The notes under the pieces: model-generated
What the model was told of the DNA's origin: nothing
The model's input: the letters and a program-made list of their open reading frames with translations, nothing else
The model's database searches: none
Shown here: piece by piece, positions 1 to 5,535 of the stretch
Layout of the letters: each line of letters opens with the position of its first letter
Position numbering within the stretch: position 1 is the first letter of the stretch
Translations under genes and position numbers: made by a program
NCBI GenBank assembly: GCA_900542625.1
Contig: UQOH01000105.1
Location: forward strand, 1 to 5,535
Source of the DNA: an uncultured Fusobacterium sp.
Lineage (GTDB): Bacteria > Fusobacteriota > Fusobacteriia > Fusobacteriales > Fusobacteriaceae
Direction of reading: 5' to 3'
DNA length: 5,535 nucleotides

Positions 1-219
1 AAAGAAAAACTTACTTTAACTGTTAAAGTAGGGGATAATGGAAAATTATTCGGAGCAATAACAAACAAAGAGATTGCTGCTGAACTTGAAAACAGATTCG
101 GATTAAAAATAGATAAAAAGAAAATAGAGTGCAGCATAAAAGCTTTAGGAGAGCACAAAGTAGCTATCAAATTACATCAGGATGTTAAAGCAGAAATTAC
201 TGTAATAACTAAAGAGTAG
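1..219 (+). CDS. rplI: 50S ribosomal protein L9, C-terminal half (5' end outside window)
   Basis: The frame is open from base 1 to a TAG at 217-219, giving 72 residues; full L9 is usually about 148, so roughly the N-terminal half lies before the window. The visible part is the globular C-terminal domain of L9, which binds 23S rRNA at the base of the L1 stalk and affects reading-frame fidelity. The marks I recognise are KVGDNGKLFG (residues 9-18 of the fragment), the DKKKIE turn (38-43), and LGEHKVAIKLH (49-59), followed by the final beta strand. The rplI-dnaB order is a well-known bacterial arrangement and supports the call. The dnaB ribosome binding site overlaps this stop codon, so the two genes are almost certainly co-transcribed. 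Confidence 0.95.
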   Translation, partial: KEKLTLTVKVGDNGKLFGAITNKEIAAELENRFGLKIDKKKIECSIKALGEHKVAIKLHQDVKAEITVITKE

Positions 220-230
220 GAGAGGGATTC

Positions 231-1568
231 ATGGACAGTGTTGAGAGCCTTAGAAGAGTACCCAGTGATTTAACAGCTGAAAAAGCGGTACTTGGAGGAA
301 TATTTTTAAAACCTGATGCCTTTGGTGACATCATCGAAGTAGTAATGCCTAACGATTTCTATAAAGCTGCTCACAGATATGTTTATGAAGCTATGATAGA
401 TTGTTATAACAGCGGTGAGGGAATAGACCCTATTATCGTTGCAAATAAATTGAAAAAGCAGAACAGATATGATGAGATAGATGGAGAAAACCTTCTTTTT
501 GAAATTATCGACGAAGTGCAGACAGCTGCAAACATAGTGAAACATGCAAGAATTGTAAAAGAGAAATCAATTTTAAGAAAACTTGGAGATGTTGGAACAA
601 AAATAGTTGAAATGTCTTACGAGGGTTATGAAGATGTTGATACAATTCTTGACAAAGCAGAGGGACTTATCTTTAAAATATCTGAAACAAAAGAATCAAA
701 AGATGTTATAAGCATCAGAGAGGCAATGACAGAAGAGTTTATGAGATTGGAAGAGGTGTTTAACAACAAAGGTGTTACAACAGGTATCTCTTCAGGATTT
801 ATAAATTTTGATGAGAAAACAAGCGGATTTAACCCGTCAGACCTTGTAATTCTTGCAGCAAGACCTTCAATGGGAAAAACAGCCTTTGCACTTAACCTTG
901 CTCTTAATGCAGCAATGAAAGGCGGGAAATCTGTTCTTATATTCAGTCTTGAGATGTCAAGCTCACAGCTTTTACAAAGACTTCTGGCAGTTCAGTCACA
1001 GATCGGGCTTCAAAAAATCAGAAATGGTTTTCTTGAAGATAATGAATGGGGAAGAATTGGTATTGCCAGCGGACAGCTTGCATCATCAAATATAAATATA
1101 GCAGACGTTCCAAATGTCAATGTTCTTGAAATAAGAGCTATGGCAAGAAGACTTAAAGCTATGGGAAAACTTGATATGATAGTAATAGACTATCTTCAGC
1201 TTATAAAAGGTACCGGAAGAGGAGACAACAGACAGCAGGAAATCTCTGATATCTCAAGATCGTTAAAAGGAATTGCAAGAGAACTTGATATTCCTATTAT
1301 TGCACTTTCTCAGCTTTCCAGAGCACCTGAGCAGAGAGCAGACAGAAGACCTATGCTTTCAGACCTGAGAGAATCAGGAGCAATCGAACAGGACGCTGAT
1401 ATGGTTGTATTCCTGTACAGAGATGATTATTATAACGAAGAGAGTCCTGAAAAGGGTATCACAGAAGTAATAATAGGTAAGCAGAGAAACGGACCTGTTG
1501 GAACAGTAAAACTTAGATTCTTCAGTGAGATTACTAAGTTTGCTGACTATACAACAAAGGTTGATTAA
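231..1568 (+). CDS. dnaB: Replicative DNA helicase DnaB
   Basis: This 445-residue protein is of normal DnaB length. DnaB is the ring-shaped hexameric 5'-3' helicase that unwinds the replication fork and recruits primase. Residues 1 to about 155 form the helical N-terminal domain that contacts primase; it opens with the typical PSDLTAEKAVLGGIF segment. A linker follows, then the RecA-like motor from about 180. The Walker A motif is RPSMGKT (211-217, Lys216). The SLEM motif carries the catalytic-type Glu241. Walker B is MIVIDYLQL (316-324, Asp320). Motif H3 is ALSQLSR (358-364), and H4 is DLRESGAIEQDAD (378-390). GKQRNGP (416-422) supplies the conserved Lys/Arg pair that acts in trans on the neighbouring subunit's ATP. 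There is no intein and no missing motif. The ATG at 231 is preceded by a strong site, AGGAGAGGG (218-226), 4 bases upstream and overlapping the rplI stop. The spacing of 11 bp implies an rplI-dnaB operon. Confidence 0.98.
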   Translation: MDSVESLRRVPSDLTAEKAVLGGIFLKPDAFGDIIEVVMPNDFYKAAHRYVYEAMIDCYNSGEGIDPIIVANKLKKQNRYDEIDGENLLFEIIDEVQTAANIVKHARIVKEKSILRKLGDVGTKIVEMSYEGYEDVDTILDKAEGLIFKISETKESKDVISIREAMTEEFMRLEEVFNNKGVTTGISSGFINFDEKTSGFNPSDLVILAARPSMGKTAFALNLALNAAMKGGKSVLIFSLEMSSSQLLQRLLAVQSQIGLQKIRNGFLEDNEWGRIGIASGQLASSNINIADVPNVNVLEIRAMARRLKAMGKLDMIVIDYLQLIKGTGRGDNRQQEISDISRSLKGIARELDIPIIALSQLSRAPEQRADRRPMLSDLRESGAIEQDADMVVFLYRDDYYNEESPEKGITEVIIGKQRNGPVGTVKLRFFSEITKFADYTTKVD

Positions 1569-1618
1569 AAATATTAATAATTTAATTTTAAGTTTAGTTT
1601 AATAGAGAGGAAATAATA

Positions 1619-2866
1619 ATGAAAAAAGCAGAATTATTAGCACCGGCAGGTAATATTGAAAAGATGGAAATGGCTTTTCACTATGGAGCTGATGCAGTTT
1701 TCCTAGGCGGGAAAATGTTTAATCTGAGAGCTGGAAGCAACAACTTTTCAGATGAAGAATTAACTAAAACAGTGGAATATGCACACTCTTTAGGAAAAAG
1801 AGTATATGTAACTTTAAACGTAATTCCACACAATGATGAATTGGAAGATCTGCCTGAGTATGTTAGATTCTTAGAAAGCATACATGTAGACGGAGTTATC
1901 GTTGCAGACCTTGGAGTATTCCAAGTTGTAAAAGAAAATTCCAATCTTCGTATAAGTGTAAGTACACAGGCAAGCAACACAAACTGGCGTTCTGTTAAAA
2001 TGTGGAAAGATATGGGAGCTAAAAGGGTTGTTCTTGCAAGAGAGATCTCTCTGAAAGACATAAAAGAGATAAGAGAAAAAGTTCCTGATATTGAGCTTGA
2101 AGTATTTATCCACGGAGCTATGTGTATGTCAATTTCAGGAAGATGTCTTTTAAGCAACTACATGACAGGAAGAGATGCAAACAGAGGAGATTGTGCTCAG
2201 TCTTGCAGATGGAGATATACTTTGATGGAAGAAAAAAGACCGGGAGAGTATATGCCTGTTTTTGAAGATGACCACGGAACATTTATATTCAGTTCAAAAG
2301 ATTTATGTACAATAAAAATGATAGATGAAATTCTTGCTCTTGGAGTAGATTCTTTAAAAATTGAAGGAAGAATGAAAGGAATTTATTATGTTGCAAATGC
2401 TGTAAAAGCATACAGAGATGCAATAGATAAATATTATGCAGGAAACTTCAGCTTTGAAGAAAAATGGCTAAGAGAGCTTGAGTCTACATCACACAGATTA
2501 TATACAGAGGGATTCTACCATGGAAGACCTGGAGCAGAGGCTCAAAACTATAACGACAGAAACTCTTACAGTCAGACACACCAGCTTGTAGCAAAAGTTA
2601 TAGAAAAAATATCTGACAATGAATATGTTCTTGCTATAAGAAACAGAGTTGAAACTGGAGAGGAGCTTGAAGTTGTTACTCCTAAATACGATCCAAGAAA
2701 AATAGTTCTTCCAAAAATGGTTCTTATAGGAAGAAACGGGCATGAAGAGGAGGTAGAGGCAGCTAACCCAAACTCTACTGTAAGAATAACTCTTCCAAAT
2801 GCTGATATGGAAGTTCTTGATATGATAAGAAAGGTTAAGGCAGAAAATCCCGGAGCAGAAAAATAG
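1619..2866 (+). CDS. U32-family 'peptidase', probable TrhP-type tRNA hydroxylation protein
   Basis: This 415-residue protein carries the U32 signature EVFIHGAMCMSISGRCLLS (161-179) on a TIM-barrel-like N-terminal part that begins ELLAPAGNIEKM and has the GADAVFLGG motif (23-31). Cys169, Cys176, Cys192 and Cys230 match in spacing the four cysteines that hold a 4Fe-4S cluster in characterised U32 proteins such as UbiU; Cys196 is an extra one. Residues from about 320 to 395 look like the small beta-rich U32 C-terminal domain. The length and this C-terminal domain fit the TrhP group (E. coli YegQ, B. subtilis YrrN/YrrO), which with prephenate makes 5-hydroxyuridine at position 34 of tRNAs without oxygen. 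They do not fit RlhA, which is about 650 residues, or UbiU/UbiV, which are shorter. The historic peptidase label is poorly supported for this group. The start is the ATG after AGAGAGG (1604-1610). It lies 50 bp after dnaB with no terminator between, so it probably shares that transcript. I give no symbol because TrhP paralogues cannot be told apart here. Confidence 0.9.
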   Translation: MKKAELLAPAGNIEKMEMAFHYGADAVFLGGKMFNLRAGSNNFSDEELTKTVEYAHSLGKRVYVTLNVIPHNDELEDLPEYVRFLESIHVDGVIVADLGVFQVVKENSNLRISVSTQASNTNWRSVKMWKDMGAKRVVLAREISLKDIKEIREKVPDIELEVFIHGAMCMSISGRCLLSNYMTGRDANRGDCAQSCRWRYTLMEEKRPGEYMPVFEDDHGTFIFSSKDLCTIKMIDEILALGVDSLKIEGRMKGIYYVANAVKAYRDAIDKYYAGNFSFEEKWLRELESTSHRLYTEGFYHGRPGAEAQNYNDRNSYSQTHQLVAKVIEKISDNEYVLAIRNRVETGEELEVVTPKYDPRKIVLPKMVLIGRNGHEEEVEAANPNSTVRITLPNADMEVLDMIRKVKAENPGAEK

Positions 2867-2871
2867 GTGAT
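2865..2871 (+). promoter_or_regulatory. Ribosome binding site of the 41-codon ORF, overlapping the upstream stop codon
   Basis: AGGTGAT is complementary to the extended anti-Shine-Dalgarno end of 16S rRNA (ATCACCT). Its AGG core lies 7 bases before the ATG at 2875. It shares two bases with the TAG stop of the U32 gene. Such a site at this exact place is the main sign that the short ORF is translated and coupled to the gene before it. Confidence 0.6.
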
Positions 2872-2874
2872 ATT

Positions 2875-3000
2875 ATGTACAAAGGGAACTTTTCAAATTC
2901 TTTTGTAAAATGGGCAGCCAGAGTATTTTTATTTCCTGTTTACATAGGAGGCTTAGTCCTGAGAGGACTTGATTTTCTCACTGATAAAACAGATAAATAA
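2875..3000 (+). CDS. Small hydrophobic hypothetical protein, 41 aa
   Basis: ATG at 2875 opens a 41-codon frame that ends with TAA at 2998-3000. I do not recognise the protein. It starts 8 bp after the U32 stop behind a good ribosome binding site, and it ends just 8 bp before a strong terminator hairpin, so it fills the operon's tail almost exactly. The product has a polar start, two basic residues (Lys12, Arg16), and then a hydrophobic stretch VFLFPVYIGGLVL (17-29) with a Pro and a Gly pair. Arg30 and a short charged tail rich in Asp and Lys follow. That pattern suits a short membrane-inserted or membrane-surface peptide with its N-terminus inside, but the hydrophobic run is only 13 residues, so a full membrane span is uncertain. 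Codon choice (AGA, A/T endings) resembles its neighbours. It could still be a chance frame in a 3' untranslated region; the position and ribosome binding site argue against that. Confidence 0.6.
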   Translation: MYKGNFSNSFVKWAARVFLFPVYIGGLVLRGLDFLTDKTDK

Positions 3001-3008
3001 ATTTTTAT

Positions 3009-3054
3009 AATAACTCCAGTGTTCAGGCATTGGAGTTATTTTTTTATTTTTATT
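3009..3054 (+). terminator. Rho-independent terminator of the rplI-dnaB-U32 unit
   Basis: AATAACTCCAGTG (3009-3021) pairs with CATTGGAGTTATT (3028-3040), a 13-bp stem with a single G-U wobble and a 6-base loop, TTCAGG. A long T-rich run follows (3039-3054). It begins 8 bases after the stop of the short ORF. As the A-rich left side is also present, weak activity against leftward transcripts is possible. Confidence 0.93.
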
Positions 3055-3141
3055 TAAAGTCCTATAAATTAATAATAAATATTAAATTTTATTGATTATT
3101 AAAAAACTAACATTTTCATCTTAAAAAGTAAAGAATATAAA

Positions 3142-3356
3142 TAAAAAAATAAAGGAGTTATGTAATAAATAATATAAGAATAAAATTTTCTAAGAAAAAA
3201 TATCAGCAGATTTATATTGCTCGTTCCTCTAAAAACGATAAACTCGGCTAAAGCCTCAAACATATCGTTTTTTACGATGAACTCACTGCATAAATTACGC
3301 AGATATTTTTAAAATCGAAAATTTTATTCTTATAAATACACAACTCCATTTTTTTA
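3142..3356. repeat. Long imperfect palindromic element (MITE-like or structured-RNA repeat) between convergent genes
   Basis: This fills most of the roughly 330-bp gene-free stretch between the terminator and the TPR gene. The arms pair over several blocks. TAAAAAAAT (3142-3150) pairs with ATTTTTTTA (3348-3356). GGAGTTATGTA (3154-3164) pairs with TACACAACTCC (3337-3347) with one mismatch. ATAAGAATAAAATTTTC (3174-3190) pairs perfectly with 3317-3333. AAAAATATC near 3195-3204 pairs with GATATTTTT (3302-3310). The core contains further hairpins (listed separately). There is no convincing ORF and no transposase. Positions 3176-3222 recur, with about 88% identity, at 5431-5476, so it belongs to a repeat family. 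A mobile miniature element, a folded transcript or a transcription barrier between converging genes all fit. Target-site duplications cannot be judged in such AT-rich DNA. Confidence 0.75.
3231..3278. other. Alternative hairpins in the core of the palindromic repeat
   Basis: AAAAACGATA (3231-3240) pairs perfectly with TATCGTTTTT (3263-3272), enclosing a loop that holds a small GGCTAAAGCC hairpin (3246-3255). ATCGT (3264-3268) can instead pair with ACGAT (3274-3278) across five T. The two foldings exclude one another. Because the stem is flanked by A-run and T-run, a transcript from either strand would show a hairpin followed by U residues, so a weak bidirectional terminator is possible. This may serve the leftward TPR gene, which has no other clear terminator. 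Confidence 0.5.
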
Positions 3357-3383
3357 TATTAAAATTTTATTTATTTTGAATAT

Positions 3384-5354
3384 TTATTTTTTCTTAACTT
3401 TGCTGCTTTGGAAAGTTTCAAGGAATTGTTCTGCCTCCTCACTTTTTCCTATTTTTTCAGCTGTCTTTTTTATCTTTAAGTTTAAAGATTTATCTGTTTT
3501 ATCTTTTTCTTTTGCCTTTTTAAAATATATATAAGCATTTTCATAATCTTTAAGCTTTTCAAAACATTCAGCAGTATTTTTAAAATACCAGCTGTTGTTC
3601 TTTCCAAGTTTTCCTGCTTTAAGGAAATGCTCAAGGGCCATCTTGTATTGCTTTCTCTGCTTAAAGTTCCATGCTATTTCAGCATAAATCCAGTCATCAT
3701 TTCTGCCCTGCTCCTGTGCAATGAAAAGATACTGCAGAGCCTCATCATATCTGTTTAAAGAACCTAAGGCCCAGCCGATTTCAGAGTTTACCCAGTCATC
3801 ATCTCTTCCAAGCATTTTTGCCTCGAAAAGATATTCAAGAGCTTTTTCATATTCCCCTAGTTTATCATAGTTCCAACCAATTTCAGTAGCTAACCAGTCG
3901 TCCATATCTCCTTGGTTTTTTGCTTTTAAAAGATAGAATAAAGCCTCTTTCGCCTCATCAAGTCTTCCCAGATTCCATCCTAATTCCCTGTTCAGCCATG
4001 AAGAACTGTCATCTTTGCTTAACTCTTCAGATTCTTTTAAAGCTTTCACAGCCTCTTTATATTTTTTCTGTCTTCCTAAGTTCCAACCTATCTCCCCGTT
4101 AATCCAGGCATCATTTCTTCCCTGCTCTTTAGCTTTATAAAGATATTTTAAAGCAAGTTCATAATCTTTTTCTTTGCAATGGCTGTAACAATATCCAAGC
4201 TGAGAATTTACCCATGAAGTAGGCTCAGCAAGTTCTTCAGACCTCTTAAAATATTTCAAAGCCTCCTCATATTTATCAAGCTGTTCATAGTTCCATCCGA
4301 TTTCGTTGTTTATCCAGTCATCTTCAGTGCCGAATTTAAGAGCTTTTTCCAGCATATCAATAGCCTCTTGGTTTCTTCCTGCTTTTCCTAAATTCCACCC
4401 AAGTTCACTAAGGAGCCAGCTGTCCTCAGACTCATCATCAAAACATTTATACAGATATTCCAAAGCCTCTTCAACTTCTCCAATTCTTCCTAAGTTCCAT
4501 CCCATTTCAGAATTAACCCAGTTATCCGGCTCTTCAATAGCCTCAGATCTTTTAAGATACTTCACAGCATCTTCATGTTTTCCCATTCTGCCATAGTTCC
4601 ATGCTATTTCATTATTTATCCAGACATCGTTTCTTCCATTTTCATAAGCACTGATAAGGTATCTTACCGCCTCTTCGTGTTTTCCTGTTTTTCCCAGATT
4701 CCAGCCAAGCTGAGATTTAACCCATTCGTCATCTCTTCCGCTTTCTTTAATACTCTTTAAAACATCTGCAGCCTCCTGATGTTTGTCAAGTTTTCCATAA
4801 ATCCATGCTACCTGTGAATCTGACCATATATCAGAACCGTTCAATGCTTTTGCAATACCGTAATATTTAAGAGCATCTTCAAGATTTCCTGTATTCTGTA
4901 AAGACCATGCCAATTCAACACAAATCCAATGGTCATTTCTTCCCTGCTCTTCAGCTCTTCTTAAATAAAAAACAGCCTCTTCAAATTTTGAGAGCTTTTC
5001 CAAATTCCATCCGATTTCAGAGTTAAGCCATATGTCATCTCTTCCGCATACTCTTGCATTCTGCAGATAGAATAACGCCTCTTTGCTCCTGTTTAAAAGT
5101 CCAAGATTCCATCCAATTTCAGAATTAAGCCAGCCTTCTTCATCAGGCTCTTCTCTCACTTCCACTCTTCTTAAATAATCAAGAGCCTCTTCTCTTCTTC
5201 CTAATCTTCCAAGAGCCCAGCCTATATTACAAAAAAGCCATGAACTGTCTTCACCTTCAGCCTCAGCCTCTTTCATTAATTTTAATCCCTCTTCATATTC
5301 AAGATTTTCAAAAAGTTCATCGATTTTATTTCTTAAATCATTTATATTATACAT
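3384..5354 (-). CDS. Tryptophan-rich TPR solenoid protein, 656 aa, function unknown
   Basis: After a 38-residue N-terminal part (itself half TPR-like) the whole protein is 18 tandem units with no linker. Units start at residues 39, 75, 109, 143, 177, 211, 245, 279, 313, 347, 381, 417, 453, 487, 521, 555, 589 and 623. Fifteen are 34 residues, and three (the first, eleventh and twelfth) are 36. A typical unit is W-[LIV]-N-S-E-[IL]-G-W-N-L-G, then EEAL.YL..A and a GR[ND]D turn. The Gly7, Ala19, Leu23 and Ala26 positions match TPR consensus positions 8, 20, 24 and 27. Unit 17 keeps only the first Trp and unit 18 has none, so the C-terminus is degenerate, ending in a lysine-rich tail. There is no signal peptide, membrane segment or catalytic domain, so it is probably a cytoplasmic scaffold or peptide-binding solenoid. 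The frame also opens at TTG 5366, but that codon overlaps the ribosome binding site, so I chose the ATG at 5354. It is transcribed alone, convergent to the dnaB unit. Confidence 0.93.
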   Translation of the reverse strand: MYNINDLRNKIDELFENLEYEEGLKLMKEAEAEGEDSSWLFCNIGWALGRLGRREEALDYLRRVEVREEPDEEGWLNSEIGWNLGLLNRSKEALFYLQNARVCGRDDIWLNSEIGWNLEKLSKFEEAVFYLRRAEEQGRNDHWICVELAWSLQNTGNLEDALKYYGIAKALNGSDIWSDSQVAWIYGKLDKHQEAADVLKSIKESGRDDEWVKSQLGWNLGKTGKHEEAVRYLISAYENGRNDVWINNEIAWNYGRMGKHEDAVKYLKRSEAIEEPDNWVNSEMGWNLGRIGEVEEALEYLYKCFDDESEDSWLLSELGWNLGKAGRNQEAIDMLEKALKFGTEDDWINNEIGWNYEQLDKYEEALKYFKRSEELAEPTSWVNSQLGYCYSHCKEKDYELALKYLYKAKEQGRNDAWINGEIGWNLGRQKKYKEAVKALKESEELSKDDSSSWLNRELGWNLGRLDEAKEALFYLLKAKNQGDMDDWLATEIGWNYDKLGEYEKALEYLFEAKMLGRDDDWVNSEIGWALGSLNRYDEALQYLFIAQEQGRNDDWIYAEIAWNFKQRKQYKMALEHFLKAGKLGKNNSWYFKNTAECFEKLKDYENAYIYFKKAKEKDKTDKSLNLKIKKTAEKIGKSEEAEQFLETFQSSKVKKK

Positions 5355-5358
5355 ATTG

Positions 5359-5364
5359 CCTCCC
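5359..5364 (-). promoter_or_regulatory. Ribosome binding site that decides the TPR gene start
   Basis: On the minus strand GGGAGG lies 4 bases before the ATG at 5354-5352. The possible TTG start at 5366-5364 shares a base with this site and has no comparable purine run of its own upstream, so the ATG is preferred and the protein is 656 rather than 660 residues. Confidence 0.75.
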
Positions 5365-5389
5365 AACAGCTGAATAACAAGTATAATAT

Positions 5390-5418
5390 ATAGTACAATA
5401 AAAACTATATGTTGTCTA
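5390..5418 (-). promoter_or_regulatory. Putative promoter of the TPR gene
   Basis: On the minus strand TAGACA (5418-5413, one mismatch to TTGACA) is followed after 17 bases by TACTAT (5395-5390, two mismatches to TATAAT). This leaves a leader of roughly 30 bases before the ribosome binding site. An inverted repeat, ATATAG/CTATAT (5388-5393 and 5405-5410), overlaps the -10 box and spacer and could be an operator, though such short AT words arise easily by chance here. TATACT (5387-5382) is an alternative -10 without a good -35. Confidence 0.35.
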
Positions 5419-5430
5419 TAAGATAAAAAA

Positions 5431-5535
5431 AAGAATAAAATTTTTTCTGAAAAAATATCAGCTGTTTATATTGCTCATTGAGAAAGAGGAACAAATTAAA
5501 AATTTAATAAATAAAATTTTTAATTCGTCGGCTCT
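5431..5535. repeat. Second copy of the palindromic repeat, cut by the window edge
   Basis: Positions 5431-5476 align with 3176-3222 in the same orientation, with four mismatches and a one-base gap: the AAGAATAAAATTTT start, the AAAAAATATCAGC block and the TTTATATTGCTC end are all kept. Beyond that the copies differ. Here GAGGAAC (5486-5492) appears as the reverse complement of the GTTCCTC that follows TTGCTC in the other copy, and a 12-bp hairpin AATTAAAAATTT/AAATTTTTAATT (5494-5505 with 5514-5525) takes the place of its core hairpin. TCGGCT then occurs in both. No ORF is supported. The expected right arm would lie outside the window. Confidence 0.65.

Noticed and set aside
306..545. Minus-strand open frame inside dnaB
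   Set aside because: It lies wholly opposite a well-recognised dnaB frame, its translation resembles no family I know, and no ribosome binding site or operon context supports it.
1681..2743. Three minus-strand open frames opposite the U32 gene
   Set aside because: The coding frame is clearly the U32 gene with its signature and cysteines; the opposing translations are low-complexity shadows rich in Ser, Phe and Cys.
1619..2866. Collagenase/protease function for the U32 gene
   Set aside because: The name is historic; characterised relatives of this length with the four-cysteine pattern are Fe-S proteins of RNA or quinone hydroxylation, and no protease active-site motif is seen.
3055..3141. 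Possible promoter or small RNA in the AT-rich stretch after the terminator
   Set aside because: The sequence is nearly all A and T, so box-like words occur by chance; no paired -35/-10 or stable stem stands out.
3142..3356. Complete insertion sequence
   Set aside because: The arms resemble terminal inverted repeats, but there is no transposase frame within; at most it is a non-autonomous miniature element.
3920..4760. Three plus-strand open frames opposite the TPR gene
   Set aside because: They mirror the repeated codons of the TPR units, producing Ser/Leu/Pro-rich strings, and have no independent support.
5355..5366. TTG start for the TPR gene, giving four extra residues
   Set aside because: The extra codons are the GGGAGG ribosome binding site of the ATG at 5354; translation from TTG would lack its own site.
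3142..5535. CRISPR array
   Set aside because: Only two copies of the repeat exist, more than 2 kb apart, with long palindromic arms and no regular spacers or cas genes.

Overview
The window looks like a chromosomal segment of an AT-rich anaerobic bacterium, most likely a Fusobacterium or close relative. That placement is inferred from the very AT-rich intergenic DNA, the preference for AGA and A/T-ending codons, strong purine-rich ribosome binding sites, the L9-DnaB gene order, and the style of the tryptophan-rich TPR protein. No rRNA or other phylogenetic marker confirms it.

The left half (1-3054) reads as one rightward transcription unit of housekeeping genes. It holds the 3' half of rplI (ribosomal protein L9), then dnaB (replicative helicase, complete with all RecA-type motifs), and then a U32-family gene with a four-cysteine Fe-S site, best read as a TrhP-type tRNA hydroxylation protein. 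Last comes a previously easy-to-miss 41-codon ORF (2875-3000) whose ribosome binding site overlaps the stop codon of the U32 gene. A strong intrinsic terminator (3009-3054) closes the unit. It links translation, replication and RNA modification, which is plausible for growth-rate-coupled expression.

The right half holds one large leftward gene (3384-5354) for a 656-residue cytoplasmic solenoid. It is built almost wholly of 18 tandem TPR-like units of 34-36 residues, 17 of which begin with a tryptophan. Its function is unknown.

The TPR gene is bracketed by two related non-coding repeats in the same orientation. One is a roughly 215-bp long-palindrome element (3142-3356) between the convergent genes. 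The second is a partial copy (5431 to the window edge) upstream of the TPR promoter region. They share about 47 bp at nearly 90% identity but have different cores. This MITE-like or structured-RNA repeat family is the least explained item in the window.
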